Assembly (NCBI GenBank): GCA_949294665.1 | Contig: CASFID010000017.1 | Location: 1-64,000, forward strand | DNA from: an uncultured Eubacteriales bacterium | GTDB taxonomy: Bacteria > Bacillota > Clostridia > Lachnospirales > Lachnospiraceae | DNA length: 64,000 nt | Direction of reading: 5' to 3' | Shown here: positions 1-8,629 of the stretch, one piece after another | How the letters are laid out: the number at the start of each line of letters is the position of its first letter | Position numbering within the stretch: the first letter of the stretch is position 1 | Program-made: the position numbers and the translations under genes | The notes under the pieces: model-generated | Databases searched by the model: none | Told to the model about the DNA's origin: nothing | The model's input: only the letters and a program-made list of their open reading frames with translations

Positions 1-40
1 CCATAGAGGCTGGCTACCCGGCCGCTTACTTTGTTCAATT

Positions 41-130
41 AGGCCAAATCGAAAATGGTGCAAACGAAGGGGCAGTTTACTCAAAAGTTTAAAACTGCTT
101 TTTCGTTTACACCATCATCGATTCTAACCT
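41..130. repeat. long imperfect palindrome / hairpin
   Basis: Bases 47-68 and 102-123 are reverse complements at 19 of 22 positions. Similarity continues outward to about 41 and 130, and an inner stem GCAGTTT/AAACTGC lies at about 73-97. A T run follows the inner stem on the plus strand, so it may act as a terminator for a gene left of the window, facing the end of the AraC gene. The long outer arms are more than a terminator needs, so a small palindromic element or an IS end is possible. Confidence 0.6.
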
Positions 131-137
131 AACGAAT

Positions 138-1013
138 TTACCGCACAATCTGGTTTTTATTCCGCCATTCTCTCGGCGACACGCCATACACGTTTTTGAA
201 TGCTCTTGAGAAATGGAGTTGATTCTGATAGCCCACCGCATTGCCGATATCGCTGATCGAAAGCGATGTCAGTTTCAGCAGTTCGGTGGCTTTTGCCATG
301 CGATAGTTCAGCAGGAACTGCTGCGGGGAGCTCCCGAGAGTATCTTTAAAAATGCGTCCGAAGTAGGTGCGGTTCAGGCCGCAGAACGAGGCGATCCCTT
401 CCACAGTGATATCATTCTGGAAGTTCTGTTCGATATAATTGAGAGCTTCCCTGATATAGAAGTCCCTTACCCTGCCGGTGGAAGTAATCTTTGTGGAGGC
501 GGCAGAGCGGGACAGATAATCGACGAACAGATAGAGATGGCCGATCAGATGAAACGGAGATTCGTTGCTGTGTTCAGCCATATATACCATTTCATTCATC
601 ATATTCTCCCGAAGATCTTTGTAGGCGGCGTGATAGACCGGATGATCCGGTGTAAGACCGGCTGTCTCAATGATTTCGCGTGCCTTCATGCCGTCGAACT
701 CGATCCAGACATATTCCCACGGGAGTTTCCGGTCAGCGATATAAGTATTGATCTGACGCGGAAATATCATAAAGCCCTGACCGCTTCTGATCTGATATTC
801 GTGGGTGGCGCCTTTTGAGTCGTCCGCCATAAGCTTCCCGGTGCCGGACAGGACGTAGTGAAACAGATAATGATTCCTGGAAGCAGGTCCGAAAGAATGG
901 GCGGGATCGCACTGTTCTCTGCCAAACTGGTACAGGCTCAGATCGACGAAATTCTCACTTGGAAATACGGAAAATACAGCTTCATTCATGGGTCTCTCCT
1001 TGTTCTCATGCAT
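138..1013 (-). CDS. AraC family transcriptional regulator, probable regulator of the alpha-galactoside locus
   Basis: The 291-residue protein has the usual AraC/XylS sugar-regulator layout: an N-terminal cupin-like sensing domain (about 15-165, with the typical FHYVLSGTGKL strand) and a C-terminal pair of helix-turn-helices (about 185-285). The last HTH ends in the family signature HFSRAFKNVYGVSPREWR. It is divergent from the ABC binding-protein gene at 1202, and the shared 190 bp region contains a spaced direct repeat. I infer that it activates the downstream importer and alpha-galactosidase genes in response to an imported sugar. The ligand cannot be read from the sequence; raffinose or melibiose type sugars are inferred from the neighbouring GH36. 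Confidence 0.9.
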   Translation of the reverse strand: MHENKERPMNEAVFSVFPSENFVDLSLYQFGREQCDPAHSFGPASRNHYLFHYVLSGTGKLMADDSKGATHEYQIRSGQGFMIFPRQINTYIADRKLPWEYVWIEFDGMKAREIIETAGLTPDHPVYHAAYKDLRENMMNEMVYMAEHSNESPFHLIGHLYLFVDYLSRSAASTKITSTGRVRDFYIREALNYIEQNFQNDITVEGIASFCGLNRTYFGRIFKDTLGSSPQQFLLNYRMAKATELLKLTSLSISDIGNAVGYQNQLHFSRAFKNVYGVSPREWRNKNQIVR

Positions 1014-1095
1014 GCATATGTTTCTTTTTCTGTAAAAGATTATACATTAAAATATACCAGAATGCGACCTGATATTTCACACATTGAATATAAGT

Positions 1096-1150
1096 TGCAT
1101 TTTGGCATAAAACACGAAATAAATAGATATTTCTAGATGCATTTTGCAAT
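1096..1150. promoter_or_regulatory. two direct repeats 42 bp apart, candidate AraC operator
   Basis: TGCATTTTGGCAT (1096-1108) and TGCATTTTGCAAT (1138-1150) are near-identical direct repeats on the plus strand, spaced 42 bp start to start, which is about four helical turns. The second ends just before the TATAAT at 1153-1158. Direct repeats on one face of the helix next to the promoter are typical of AraC-family activator sites. The site lies between the divergent AraC gene and the ABC operon. Confidence 0.55.
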
Positions 1151-1158
1151 GTTATAAT
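1131..1158 (+). promoter_or_regulatory. candidate promoter of the first sugar ABC operon
   Basis: A perfect TATAAT lies at 1153-1158. At the expected distance upstream there is only TTCTAG (1131-1136, 16 bp spacer), a poor -35 match. A good -10 with a poor -35 fits an activator-dependent promoter and the adjacent AraC-type repeats. Confidence 0.5.
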
Positions 1159-1201
1159 CTTTCCATAAGCGGAAATAGCTAGAGGAAGGAGCTGAACTAT
1201 C

Positions 1202-2485
1202 ATGAAAAAGAAAAACGCAGTGAGTGCGGTACTTGCAGTGACCATGCTCACAGCAGCCATTCTTCCGGGATGCAGTTCAGGTGGAGACAGCGGAGTGACA
1301 GAGATTGAAATCCTGCAGTACAAACCGGAAGCAGCAACGTATTTCGATCAGGTGGAAGATGAGTTTAATAAGACTCATAATGATATACATCTGACAATAA
1401 GTTCTCCGAATGATGCGAGTACGATCATGAGGACAAGGTTCATCCGAGAGGATTACCCTGATATTATCGGTATAGGAGGAGATATTAACTATTCCTATTA
1501 CGTTGACGCGGGTATTCTGGCGGATGTGTCTGATTACGCGGGCCTTGCTGACATCAACGAGTCCTACATCGATATCCTTGAGAATCTTGAGATCGTTCCG
1601 ACTGACGGTACATACGGAGTTCCCTATGTAGCCAATGCCGCCGGCATTCTCTATAACAGAGACATGTTTGAAGAGCACGGATGGGAGATCCCGGAGACAT
1701 GGACGGAACTGATCGATCTGTGCGAGGACATCCAGGCAGAAGGGATTCTTCCGTTCTATTTCGGATTCCGTGATACATGGACCTGTCTGGCGCCGTGGAA
1801 TGCTCTGGCGGTAGGTCTCGCACCATCTGACACTTGCCAGAGAGTCAATGCAGGCGAGACGACGTTTACAGAGGAATACCGGGAGACGGCCGAGAAGTGC
1901 CTGGAGCTGGTGAGCTACGGCCCTGAAGATCCGTTTGCATACGGCTATAACGATGCATGTACAGCATTCGCCAACGGGGAGTCTGCCATGTATCCGATCG
2001 GAAGCTATGCGGTACCGCAGATCCTCTCGGTAAATCCTGATATGAATATCGATTCATTCGTAATGCCGGGCAACGATAACGCGGCGGATAACACGCTGAA
2101 CTCGGGAGTAGACCTGATGTTTGCTGTCACAGAAGAGTGTGAGAACAAAGACGCCGCGCTCGAGGTCATTGATTTCCTGCTTGAGGACGACAATATCCAG
2201 GCATATATCGACGACCAGAATGCGATTCCGTGTAAGACCGGGGATTTCCAGCTTGCATCCGAGCTTGACGGCATGACTTCATTTATCGAGTCAGGCAATA
2301 TGACAGACTATCAGGATCACTACTATCCGTCAGAGATGGCGGCTGATGCGCTGATCCAGACTTTCCTGATCGATAAAGATGTGGATGCGTTCCTGAATGA
2401 CTTCGATACGCGCTGGCAGAGATATAACAGAGATATCATCCGCGAAGTTCAGGAATACAATGAAGAACACGGAACAGCCGAGTAG
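1202..2485 (+). CDS. sugar ABC transporter extracellular binding lipoprotein (family 1)
   Basis: The 427-residue protein starts with a lysine-rich N terminus, a hydrophobic signal and a lipobox LPGC with the lipidated cysteine at residue 24, so it should be anchored outside the membrane. The rest has the family 1 solute-binding fold: the NAAGILYNRDMFEEHGWE segment near residue 143 is typical of maltose/oligosaccharide binders. It precedes two permease genes in the same operon with 17 bp between, and no ATPase gene is nearby, so a shared MsmK/MsiK-type ATPase encoded elsewhere is likely. The GH36 and GH13 genes downstream suggest alpha-galactosides such as raffinose as cargo (inference). Confidence 0.93.
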   Translation: MKKKNAVSAVLAVTMLTAAILPGCSSGGDSGVTEIEILQYKPEAATYFDQVEDEFNKTHNDIHLTISSPNDASTIMRTRFIREDYPDIIGIGGDINYSYYVDAGILADVSDYAGLADINESYIDILENLEIVPTDGTYGVPYVANAAGILYNRDMFEEHGWEIPETWTELIDLCEDIQAEGILPFYFGFRDTWTCLAPWNALAVGLAPSDTCQRVNAGETTFTEEYRETAEKCLELVSYGPEDPFAYGYNDACTAFANGESAMYPIGSYAVPQILSVNPDMNIDSFVMPGNDNAADNTLNSGVDLMFAVTEECENKDAALEVIDFLLEDDNIQAYIDDQNAIPCKTGDFQLASELDGMTSFIESGNMTDYQDHYYPSEMAADALIQTFLIDKDVDAFLNDFDTRWQRYNRDIIREVQEYNEEHGTAE

Positions 2486-2502
2486 GAAAGGAGCGGGGAA
2501 AA

Positions 2503-3375
2503 ATGAAAAAAGTAAATGACAGCAAGCGGACTTATATGCTGATCACAATACCGATCCTGGCACTGTTTATATGCTTTAATACAGTACCACTGATCCGCGG
2601 TGTGATCTACAGTTTCACGAACTTTAAAGGATTCGGAGATTACGACTGGGTAGGAATCAGAAACTATATGGATCTGTTCACAGACCCCAGAATCGGAAAC
2701 TCATACCTGTTCACGATCAAACTTGCCATCGTGGCGACGATCGTGACAAATGTTATCAGTCTGATCCTTGCGCTCGGACTGAACAGTAAGATCAAAGGAA
2801 AGACATTCCTGCGCGCGGCGTATTTCGTGCCGAACGTGCTCGGAGCGCTGGTCGTAGGATATATCTTCCAGTATATCTTTACCTATATCCTACCTCAGCT
2901 CGGCAAGATGATCGGAAGTCAGACGCTGAGCACCAGCCTGCTCTCCAACGAGAGCCTGGCGTGGATAGCGATCGTTATTGTATGTGCATGGCAGAATATC
3001 GCGATGAACACGATCATCTATATTTCCGGTCTGCAGACAGTGCCGGAGGACGTGTATGAAGCAGGAGATCTTGACGGAGCCACCGGCTGGAAGAAGTTCA
3101 GATACCTGACATTCCCGCTGATCATTCCTTTCTTCACGATCAACATGGTACTCTGTGTGAAAAACTTCCTGATGGTATTCGATCAGATCATGGCGATGAC
3201 ACAGGGGGGACCCGCACAGAGTACGGAATCCATCTCCTACCTGATCTATCAGAATGGTATGGAGGGCGGAAGCTTCGGATATCAGAGTGCCAATGCGGTA
3301 GTATTCTTTATCGTTATCGTAGCGATCTCTGTGGCGCAGATGTCCATATCAAGTAAGAAGGAGGAACAGTTATAA
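2503..3375 (+). CDS. sugar ABC transporter permease, MalF/UgpA type
   Basis: The 290-residue integral membrane protein has about six membrane spans. It carries the inner-membrane EAA loop near residues 185-205 (EAGDLDGATGWKKFRYLTFP), which docks the ATPase. It is the first of two permeases, 17 bp after the binding-protein gene and overlapping the next gene by one base (TAATG), so the three are cotranscribed and probably translationally coupled. Substrate is inferred from the neighbours to be an alpha-galactoside. Confidence 0.93.
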   Translation: MKKVNDSKRTYMLITIPILALFICFNTVPLIRGVIYSFTNFKGFGDYDWVGIRNYMDLFTDPRIGNSYLFTIKLAIVATIVTNVISLILALGLNSKIKGKTFLRAAYFVPNVLGALVVGYIFQYIFTYILPQLGKMIGSQTLSTSLLSNESLAWIAIVIVCAWQNIAMNTIIYISGLQTVPEDVYEAGDLDGATGWKKFRYLTFPLIIPFFTINMVLCVKNFLMVFDQIMAMTQGGPAQSTESISYLIYQNGMEGGSFGYQSANAVVFFIVIVAISVAQMSISSKKEEQL

Positions 3376-4217
3376 TGTATGAGAAAATGAAAGCAAGAGT
3401 AAACTGGCCTGTTACGATCCTTCTGTTTATCGGACTGCTCACAATAGCGTTCCCGCTGTATATGGCGATCGTTATCGCTTTTAAGCAGCCGTCGGAAATG
3501 ACGACGAGCATTTCCGGTATACTTTCGCTGCCCGAGTCGTGGAGCTTAAGCAATTTTGCGCAGGCAATGGAAGTGACCGACTTCTGGCGTTCACTCGGCA
3601 ACAGCCTTCTTGTCACGGTACTGACAGTTGTACTCAGCATCCTGCTTCATTCTATGATGGGGTATGCTGTAGGAAGAAATAAAGCGCACAGTAAATTCTA
3701 TAATATAGTATATCTCTTTATCGTAAGCGGTATGTTTGTTCCGTTCGCGATCCTGATGATGCCTCTGGCAAAACAGACGGCGGAGATGCACCTTGCAAAT
3801 TGGGCTGGTGTTATCCTCCTTTATGTGGTATTCTATATGCCGATGAATTTACTTTTGTACACAGGATATCTCGTAAATATCCCGATCGCACTTGAAGAAG
3901 CGGCAAGAGTAGACGGCGCGAGCACGTGGCGCACGTTCTGGAAGATCATCTTCCCGATCATGAAGCCGATGCACGCTACAGTCGCAGTTATCACAGCCCT
4001 TGCAGTGTGGAACGATGTTATGACGCCTCTTGTCATTATGGCGGGAAGCGGCCAGAACACACTGCCGCTGGCACAGCTGACATTCCAGACACAGTTCGGT
4101 ACGAACTATAATCTGGCGTTTGCATCTTATCTGCTGGCATTGATCCCGATCATCATCTTCTATGTGATCTGCCAGAAACAGATCATCAATGGTGTTGTAA
4201 ACGGTGCTGTGAAATAA
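3375..4217 (+). CDS. sugar ABC transporter permease, MalG type
   Basis: The 280-residue permease is the partner of the preceding gene. It has an N-terminal membrane span, a periplasmic loop and the conserved EAA motif (LEEAARVDGASTWRTFWKIIFP, about residues 174-195), and it ends in the GVVNGAVK tail typical of MalG-like permeases, so it is intact. Its ATG shares a base with the stop of the upstream permease. A strong terminator follows at 4249-4288, separating importer genes from the hydrolase genes. Confidence 0.93.
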   Translation: MYEKMKARVNWPVTILLFIGLLTIAFPLYMAIVIAFKQPSEMTTSISGILSLPESWSLSNFAQAMEVTDFWRSLGNSLLVTVLTVVLSILLHSMMGYAVGRNKAHSKFYNIVYLFIVSGMFVPFAILMMPLAKQTAEMHLANWAGVILLYVVFYMPMNLLLYTGYLVNIPIALEEAARVDGASTWRTFWKIIFPIMKPMHATVAVITALAVWNDVMTPLVIMAGSGQNTLPLAQLTFQTQFGTNYNLAFASYLLALIPIIIFYVICQKQIINGVVNGAVK

Positions 4218-4248
4218 ATACCCGGATGTTCCTGTGACATCTGCTGCG

Positions 4249-4288
4249 GGCGGGCTGTGTACTTTTTGTGTACATATCCCGCCTTTTT
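4249..4288 (+). terminator. intrinsic terminator after the importer genes
   Basis: The outer stem GGCGGG (4249-4254) pairs with CCCGCC (4278-4283), inner TGTGTAC/GTACATA bases extend the hairpin, and TTTTT follows at 4284-4288. It lies between the permease gene and the alpha-galactosidase. It could end the transcript or partly attenuate the downstream enzymes; I see no convincing promoter between it and 4409. Confidence 0.75.
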
Positions 4289-4408
4289 GCAAGGACGACG
4301 AGCCAAAGTACGGGCTTGCCCGAGACACTGGCGACAGCTTACAGTTCCGGAATGTGCCTTTTGGTACTTCCGGTGATTACTAAAATCTCGGATCAGGAGT
4401 AGAACATT

Positions 4409-6595
4409 ATGAGCATAGTATATGAGGAAAAACGGAAAACGATCACTCTTCACACAAAGAATACGACGTATCAGATGCAGATAGACAGGTATGGATTTCT
4501 TCTGCATCTGTATTATGGAAAGCGCGCGGACGGATGTATGGACTATCTGCTGACGTTCTATGACAGAGGTTTCTCGGGCAATCCATATGACGCAGGCAAC
4601 GATAAGACATACTCTATGGATGCTCTGCCGCAGGAATTCCCGTCTCTCGGGACCGGAGACTACCGCACGCCGGCATGTATCATCAAGAATACGGACCGGA
4701 CATACTGCAGTGATTTCCGGTATGAGAGCCATACGATAAAAGAGGGGAAATATTCTCTTGAAGGGCTGCCCGCAGTCTATGCTTCAGACGATGAGGCGCA
4801 GACACTGGAGGTAGTTCTGGTGGACCGGGTGACAGGAGTGCGCGCGGAACTGCTGTATGGTGTGCTGCCGGAATATGACATTATCACCCGCAGCGTACGT
4901 ATTATCAACAGGAGCAATGGACATATCTCGGTGAAGAAGCTTGCCCCGGCATGCCTGGATATGGTAGGCGGTCAGTATGATTTTATTACGTTCTACGGAC
5001 GTCATGCCATGGAGAGAAACTATCAGAGAATGCCCATCGGACATGGCGTTTCCAAGATCGGGAGCTTAAGGGGATCCTCCAGCCATCAGTATAATCCGGC
5101 GGTGATCGTCGCGGAGAAAGATACGACTGAGGACGCCGGAGGATGTTATGCGATGTCATTCGTGTACAGCGGCGGATTTCAGAGCGAGGCGGGGATGGAC
5201 CAGTATTATCAGACGAGGGTGCTCATGGGCCTGTCGGAAGAGCAGTTTGCTTATCCGCTGAATGCGGGGGAGGAATTCCAGGCGCCTGAGGTGATCATGA
5301 GCTATTCTTCGGAAGGGCTCTCCAGGCTGTCCCAGAATCTCCACCGCTGCATGAGGACTCATCTCTGCCGCGGGAAATACAAAGAAGCAGTGCGCCCCAT
5401 CCTCCTCAACAGCTGGGAAGCATCCTACTTTGACTTCACAGGAGATTCCCTGCTGCAGCTCGCACAGCAGGCAGCGGATCTGGGGATTGAGATGTTCGTC
5501 ATGGACGACGGGTGGTTCGGACAGCGCGACAGTGAGCTCAGGGGCCTTGGAGACTGGACGGTCAATGAGGAGAAGCTGGGATGCACGCTCGGAGAACTGA
5601 TCGGGAAGATCAATGATATGGGATTGAAGTTCGGCATATGGATCGAGCCGGAGATGGTGAATGAGGACAGCAGCCTCTACCGTGAGCACCCGGACTGGGC
5701 GTTCGTCATACCGGGACGCAGGCCGAACCGGTCGAGACATCAGCTTGTTCTTGATTTCTCGCGAAAAGAAGTTGTGGACCATATCTACGATCAGATCTGC
5801 GCTGTGCTCGATCAGGGAAATGTAGAATACATCAAATGGGATATGAACCGCAGCCTTGCGGATATCTACTCTGCGACTGCGGACAGTCAGGGAAGGGTGC
5901 TTTACGATTATGTGCTCGGGCTCTATGATTTCCTTGAGAGACTGGTGGAGCGCTACCCTCATATCCTGATCGAGGGCTGCAGCGGCGGCGGCGGAAGATT
6001 CGACGCGGGGATGCTCTACTACACGCCGCAGATCTGGTGCAGTGATAATACAGATCCCATCGACCGTCTTGAGATCCAGTACGGGACGTCGTTCATCTAT
6101 CCGATCTCGTCAGCCGGCTCGCATGTGTCGGCTTCCCCGAATCATCAGACAGGCAGATGTACCTCGATGAAGACAAGGGGAGTGGTGGCTCTGGCGGGGA
6201 CGTTCGGCTATGAGCTGAATCTGAATGATCTGAGCGAAGAGGAGAAAAAGGAGATCAGAGGCCAGATCGCGGAGTATAAGAGATTTGCGCCGCTGATCCA
6301 GGGTGGCCTCTACTACAGGATCACCAATCCCCAGACGGACAATCTGGGTGCATGGCAGTTCGTATCAGAAGATCAGACCGAGGCGCTGGTACAGGCGGTG
6401 AGTATCCGTCAGCATGCGAATATGACAGTGGATTATATCAGGATAAAAGGTCTCAAAGAGAACACGATGTACAGGGAGACAGGGAGCGGAAAGGTATATA
6501 ACAGCACGGCTCTCAGAGAGACAGGACTGCCGATGCCGGTCGCGCTGGGAGAATACCGTGCATATCAGTGGCATTTTATATGTGAAGAATCATAA
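4409..6595 (+). CDS. alpha-galactosidase, glycoside hydrolase family 36
   Basis: The 728-residue protein has the standard bacterial GH36 length and layout: beta-sandwich N-terminal domain (about 1-320), catalytic barrel (about 325-640) and a C-terminal beta domain. Landmarks are the substrate-binding MDDGWFGQR (365-373), the nucleophile region YIKWDMNRS with Asp478, and the acid/base segment WCSDNTDP with Asp546. The SGGGGRFD motif near 525 is also characteristic. No signal peptide is present, so it acts in the cytoplasm on imported raffinose-family or melibiose sugars, releasing galactose. It is followed directly by the GH13 gene, which would deal with the sucrose left from raffinose. Confidence 0.95.
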   Translation: MSIVYEEKRKTITLHTKNTTYQMQIDRYGFLLHLYYGKRADGCMDYLLTFYDRGFSGNPYDAGNDKTYSMDALPQEFPSLGTGDYRTPACIIKNTDRTYCSDFRYESHTIKEGKYSLEGLPAVYASDDEAQTLEVVLVDRVTGVRAELLYGVLPEYDIITRSVRIINRSNGHISVKKLAPACLDMVGGQYDFITFYGRHAMERNYQRMPIGHGVSKIGSLRGSSSHQYNPAVIVAEKDTTEDAGGCYAMSFVYSGGFQSEAGMDQYYQTRVLMGLSEEQFAYPLNAGEEFQAPEVIMSYSSEGLSRLSQNLHRCMRTHLCRGKYKEAVRPILLNSWEASYFDFTGDSLLQLAQQAADLGIEMFVMDDGWFGQRDSELRGLGDWTVNEEKLGCTLGELIGKINDMGLKFGIWIEPEMVNEDSSLYREHPDWAFVIPGRRPNRSRHQLVLDFSRKEVVDHIYDQICAVLDQGNVEYIKWDMNRSLADIYSATADSQGRVLYDYVLGLYDFLERLVERYPHILIEGCSGGGGRFDAGMLYYTPQIWCSDNTDPIDRLEIQYGTSFIYPISSAGSHVSASPNHQTGRCTSMKTRGVVALAGTFGYELNLNDLSEEEKKEIRGQIAEYKRFAPLIQGGLYYRITNPQTDNLGAWQFVSEDQTEALVQAVSIRQHANMTVDYIRIKGLKENTMYRETGSGKVYNSTALRETGLPMPVALGEYRAYQWHFICEES

Positions 6596-6610
6596 ATGGG
6601 GGCACATGAC

Positions 6611-8461
6611 ATGGCAAAGAGAATAAAAGCTGCGGACAAGGTCTATCAGGAAAGACTTGCCCGCCATCATGATGAACTGCGCTGGCTCTATATGGAACTG
6701 TATGACAATGACGATATGTTTGCAGAACTGTGCGGACAGATGAAGCGCTGGTACGATGAGAGGAGCGCTAAACTCAGGAAGCTCGACTCTGAGCGCGAGG
6801 CGGCGGGAGAGTGGTACCGCAGGCGTGACATGCTGGGGATGATGATGTATATCGATAATTTCGCGGGCAATATCAAAGGCGTACAGGAGAAGCTGCCATA
6901 TCTTGAAAAATGTAATGTGAACTATATCCATCTTATGCCGTTCCTTGATTCTCCAAAAGGACGTTCTGACGGAGGATATGCGGTCGCCGATTTCCGCAGG
7001 GTGAAGCCGGAACTCGGGACGATGGAGGACCTGTCCGAACTGGCGGAGAAATGTCATGAAAAGGGAATCAGCCTGTGTATGGATTTTGTCATGAACCATA
7101 CGTCGGAGGACCATGAGTGGGCTGTGAAAGCACGCCGGGGGGACGGCGAGTATATGAGCCGGTATTTCTTCTATGCGGATCCGTCCATCCCGCAGGAATA
7201 CGAAAAAACGGTCCCGCAGGTATTCCCGACGACGGCGCCGGGCAACTTTACATATCTGCCGGAGCTGGGACATTATGTCATGACGACATTCTATCCGTAT
7301 CAGTGGGATCTGAATTACCGCAATCCCCGCGTGTTCAATGAGATGATGTACAACTTCCTTTATCTCGCAAACCAGGGCATGGATATCATCCGCATCGACG
7401 CGGTGCCTTATATCTGGAAAGAGTTGGGGACGAACTGCAGAAATCTTCCCCAGGTGCACTCGATCGTCCGCATGATGCGCATGATCGGAGAGATCGTCTG
7501 TCCCGGCATCGTCCTGCTTGGCGAGGTGGTCATGGAACCCGACAAGGTGGCGCCGTACTTCGGGACAGTAGAGAAGCCGGAGTGCCACATGCTTTATAAT
7601 GTGACTACCATGGCGACGACGTGGAATACGGTGGCGACCAATGATGTCAGACTTTTGAGAAAACAGATGGATATCGTGTGTTCGCTGCCGAAAGAATATA
7701 CATTCCTCAATTATCTGAGGTGCCACGATGACATAGGCTGGGGACTCGACTATGCGACGCTCAGCGAGTGGGGGATGAAAGAGGTCCCTCATAAGAAATA
7801 TCTGAACGATTATTTCCAGGGTAAGATCAGGGGAAGCGTAAGCCGTGGAGAACTCTACAATGAGGATCCTGTGACGGGTGACGCCAGGTTCTGTGCGACT
7901 ACGGCTTCTATGTGCGGTATCGAGAGCGCAGGGTTTGAACAGGATGAGCAGAAGATGGATCAGGCGATCACAAAGGATGTGATGCTCCACGCCTATATGT
8001 TTACCCAGTCGGGAATCCCGATGCTCTACAGCGGGGATGAGATCGGACAGGTAAACGACTATACCTACAAGGACGATCCTGAAAAGGCGCCAGATTCCCG
8101 TTATATACACAGAGGAAAGTTCTGCTGGGATCTGACGGACAATATCCGGGATAAGAAGAGCGTTCAGGGGCGGATATTCCATGCGCTCGACAAACTCGAG
8201 ACGATCCGCAGAAATGAAGCTGTATTTAGCGCTGACGCGGAAGTGTACACGAAAGACTACAGCGACCGGTCCGTCCTCTGGATCGTCAGAAGAGCAGAGG
8301 GCGAGGAGCTCCACGCGGTATTTAATTTCAGTGATGAGGCGAAAAAGATATGGATGCCGGAGAAGGCGGAGTATACCGATCTTCTCACCGGAAATACGAA
8401 AGAGACCGAGACGGTAGATCTGCCCGGATGGGGCTTCATGTGGATGAAACGACAGGCATGA
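6611..8461 (+). CDS. amylosucrase/sucrose hydrolase-like enzyme, GH13 (subfamily 4-like)
   Basis: An in-frame ATG at 6596 abuts the GH36 stop, but the ATG at 6611 has a GGGGG ribosome site at the right distance, giving 616 residues. The N-terminal helical domain and FAGNIKGVQEKLPYLE segment resemble amylosucrases more than ordinary alpha-glucosidases. The catalytic set is present (numbered from 6596): Asp268 in DIIRIDAVPYIW, Glu310 in LLGEVVMEP and Asp378 in RCHDDIGW, the last a hallmark of GH13_4. The family turns over sucrose, either hydrolysing it or polymerising the glucose. In this operon it likely handles sucrose produced by the GH36. Polymerase versus hydrolase activity cannot be told from the sequence. 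Confidence 0.85.
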   Translation: MAKRIKAADKVYQERLARHHDELRWLYMELYDNDDMFAELCGQMKRWYDERSAKLRKLDSEREAAGEWYRRRDMLGMMMYIDNFAGNIKGVQEKLPYLEKCNVNYIHLMPFLDSPKGRSDGGYAVADFRRVKPELGTMEDLSELAEKCHEKGISLCMDFVMNHTSEDHEWAVKARRGDGEYMSRYFFYADPSIPQEYEKTVPQVFPTTAPGNFTYLPELGHYVMTTFYPYQWDLNYRNPRVFNEMMYNFLYLANQGMDIIRIDAVPYIWKELGTNCRNLPQVHSIVRMMRMIGEIVCPGIVLLGEVVMEPDKVAPYFGTVEKPECHMLYNVTTMATTWNTVATNDVRLLRKQMDIVCSLPKEYTFLNYLRCHDDIGWGLDYATLSEWGMKEVPHKKYLNDYFQGKIRGSVSRGELYNEDPVTGDARFCATTASMCGIESAGFEQDEQKMDQAITKDVMLHAYMFTQSGIPMLYSGDEIGQVNDYTYKDDPEKAPDSRYIHRGKFCWDLTDNIRDKKSVQGRIFHALDKLETIRRNEAVFSADAEVYTKDYSDRSVLWIVRRAEGEELHAVFNFSDEAKKIWMPEKAEYTDLLTGNTKETETVDLPGWGFMWMKRQA

Positions 8462-8485
8462 AGAGAAAAGATGCGGAAGAATCGT

Positions 8486-8514
8486 TTGACATTTGTGTGA
8501 GCAGACTATATAAT
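8486..8514 (+). promoter_or_regulatory. consensus sigma-70-type promoter of glnA
   Basis: A perfect TTGACA (8486-8491) and a perfect TATAAT (8509-8514) are separated by 17 bp. Transcription would start near 8521, only a few bases before a strong terminator hairpin, giving a leader of about 110 nt before the glnA start. Confidence 0.9.
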
Positions 8515-8528
8515 GAATGACGAAACAA

Positions 8529-8560
8529 GGGCGTTTTCTAATGGATGAGAACGCCCTTTT
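8529..8560 (+). terminator. terminator/attenuator hairpin in the glnA leader
   Basis: GGGCGTTTTC (8529-8538) pairs with GAGAACGCCC (8547-8556) and is followed by TTTT. The 8-base top contains AATGGA. It can end transcripts from the GH13 gene, but because it lies downstream of a consensus promoter it would also stop glnA transcripts unless read through. An ANTAR antiterminator-type protein is encoded just after glnA. Confidence 0.75.
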
Positions 8561-8604
8561 ATCTTTATCTTATCTTTCGAGGAGAGATTCCGGCGAAGAA
8601 TTCT

Positions 8605-8628
8605 AAAATGAAAAGGAGGTTTCATTTT
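8605..8628 (+). promoter_or_regulatory. glnA Shine-Dalgarno presented in a perfect hairpin loop
   Basis: AAAATGAAA (8605-8613) and TTTCATTTT (8620-8628) are a perfect 9 bp inverted repeat. The six-base loop is AGGAGG, the ribosome binding site of glnA, whose ATG starts at 8630. The structure could tune translation; the weak A/U stem may only frame the site. Confidence 0.6.
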
Positions 8629-8629
8629 T

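Noticed and set aside
6590-8314. A 574-codon open frame on the minus strand opposite the GH13 gene
   Set aside because: The plus frame has the full GH13 motifs; the antisense frame is rich in His, Arg and Ile with no domain pattern and arises from codon bias.
8515-8560. A complete two-hairpin ANTAR target in the glnA leader
   Set aside because: Only one hairpin fits, its hexaloop would need a U-U closing pair, and there is no room for the first hairpin between the likely start site and the terminator.
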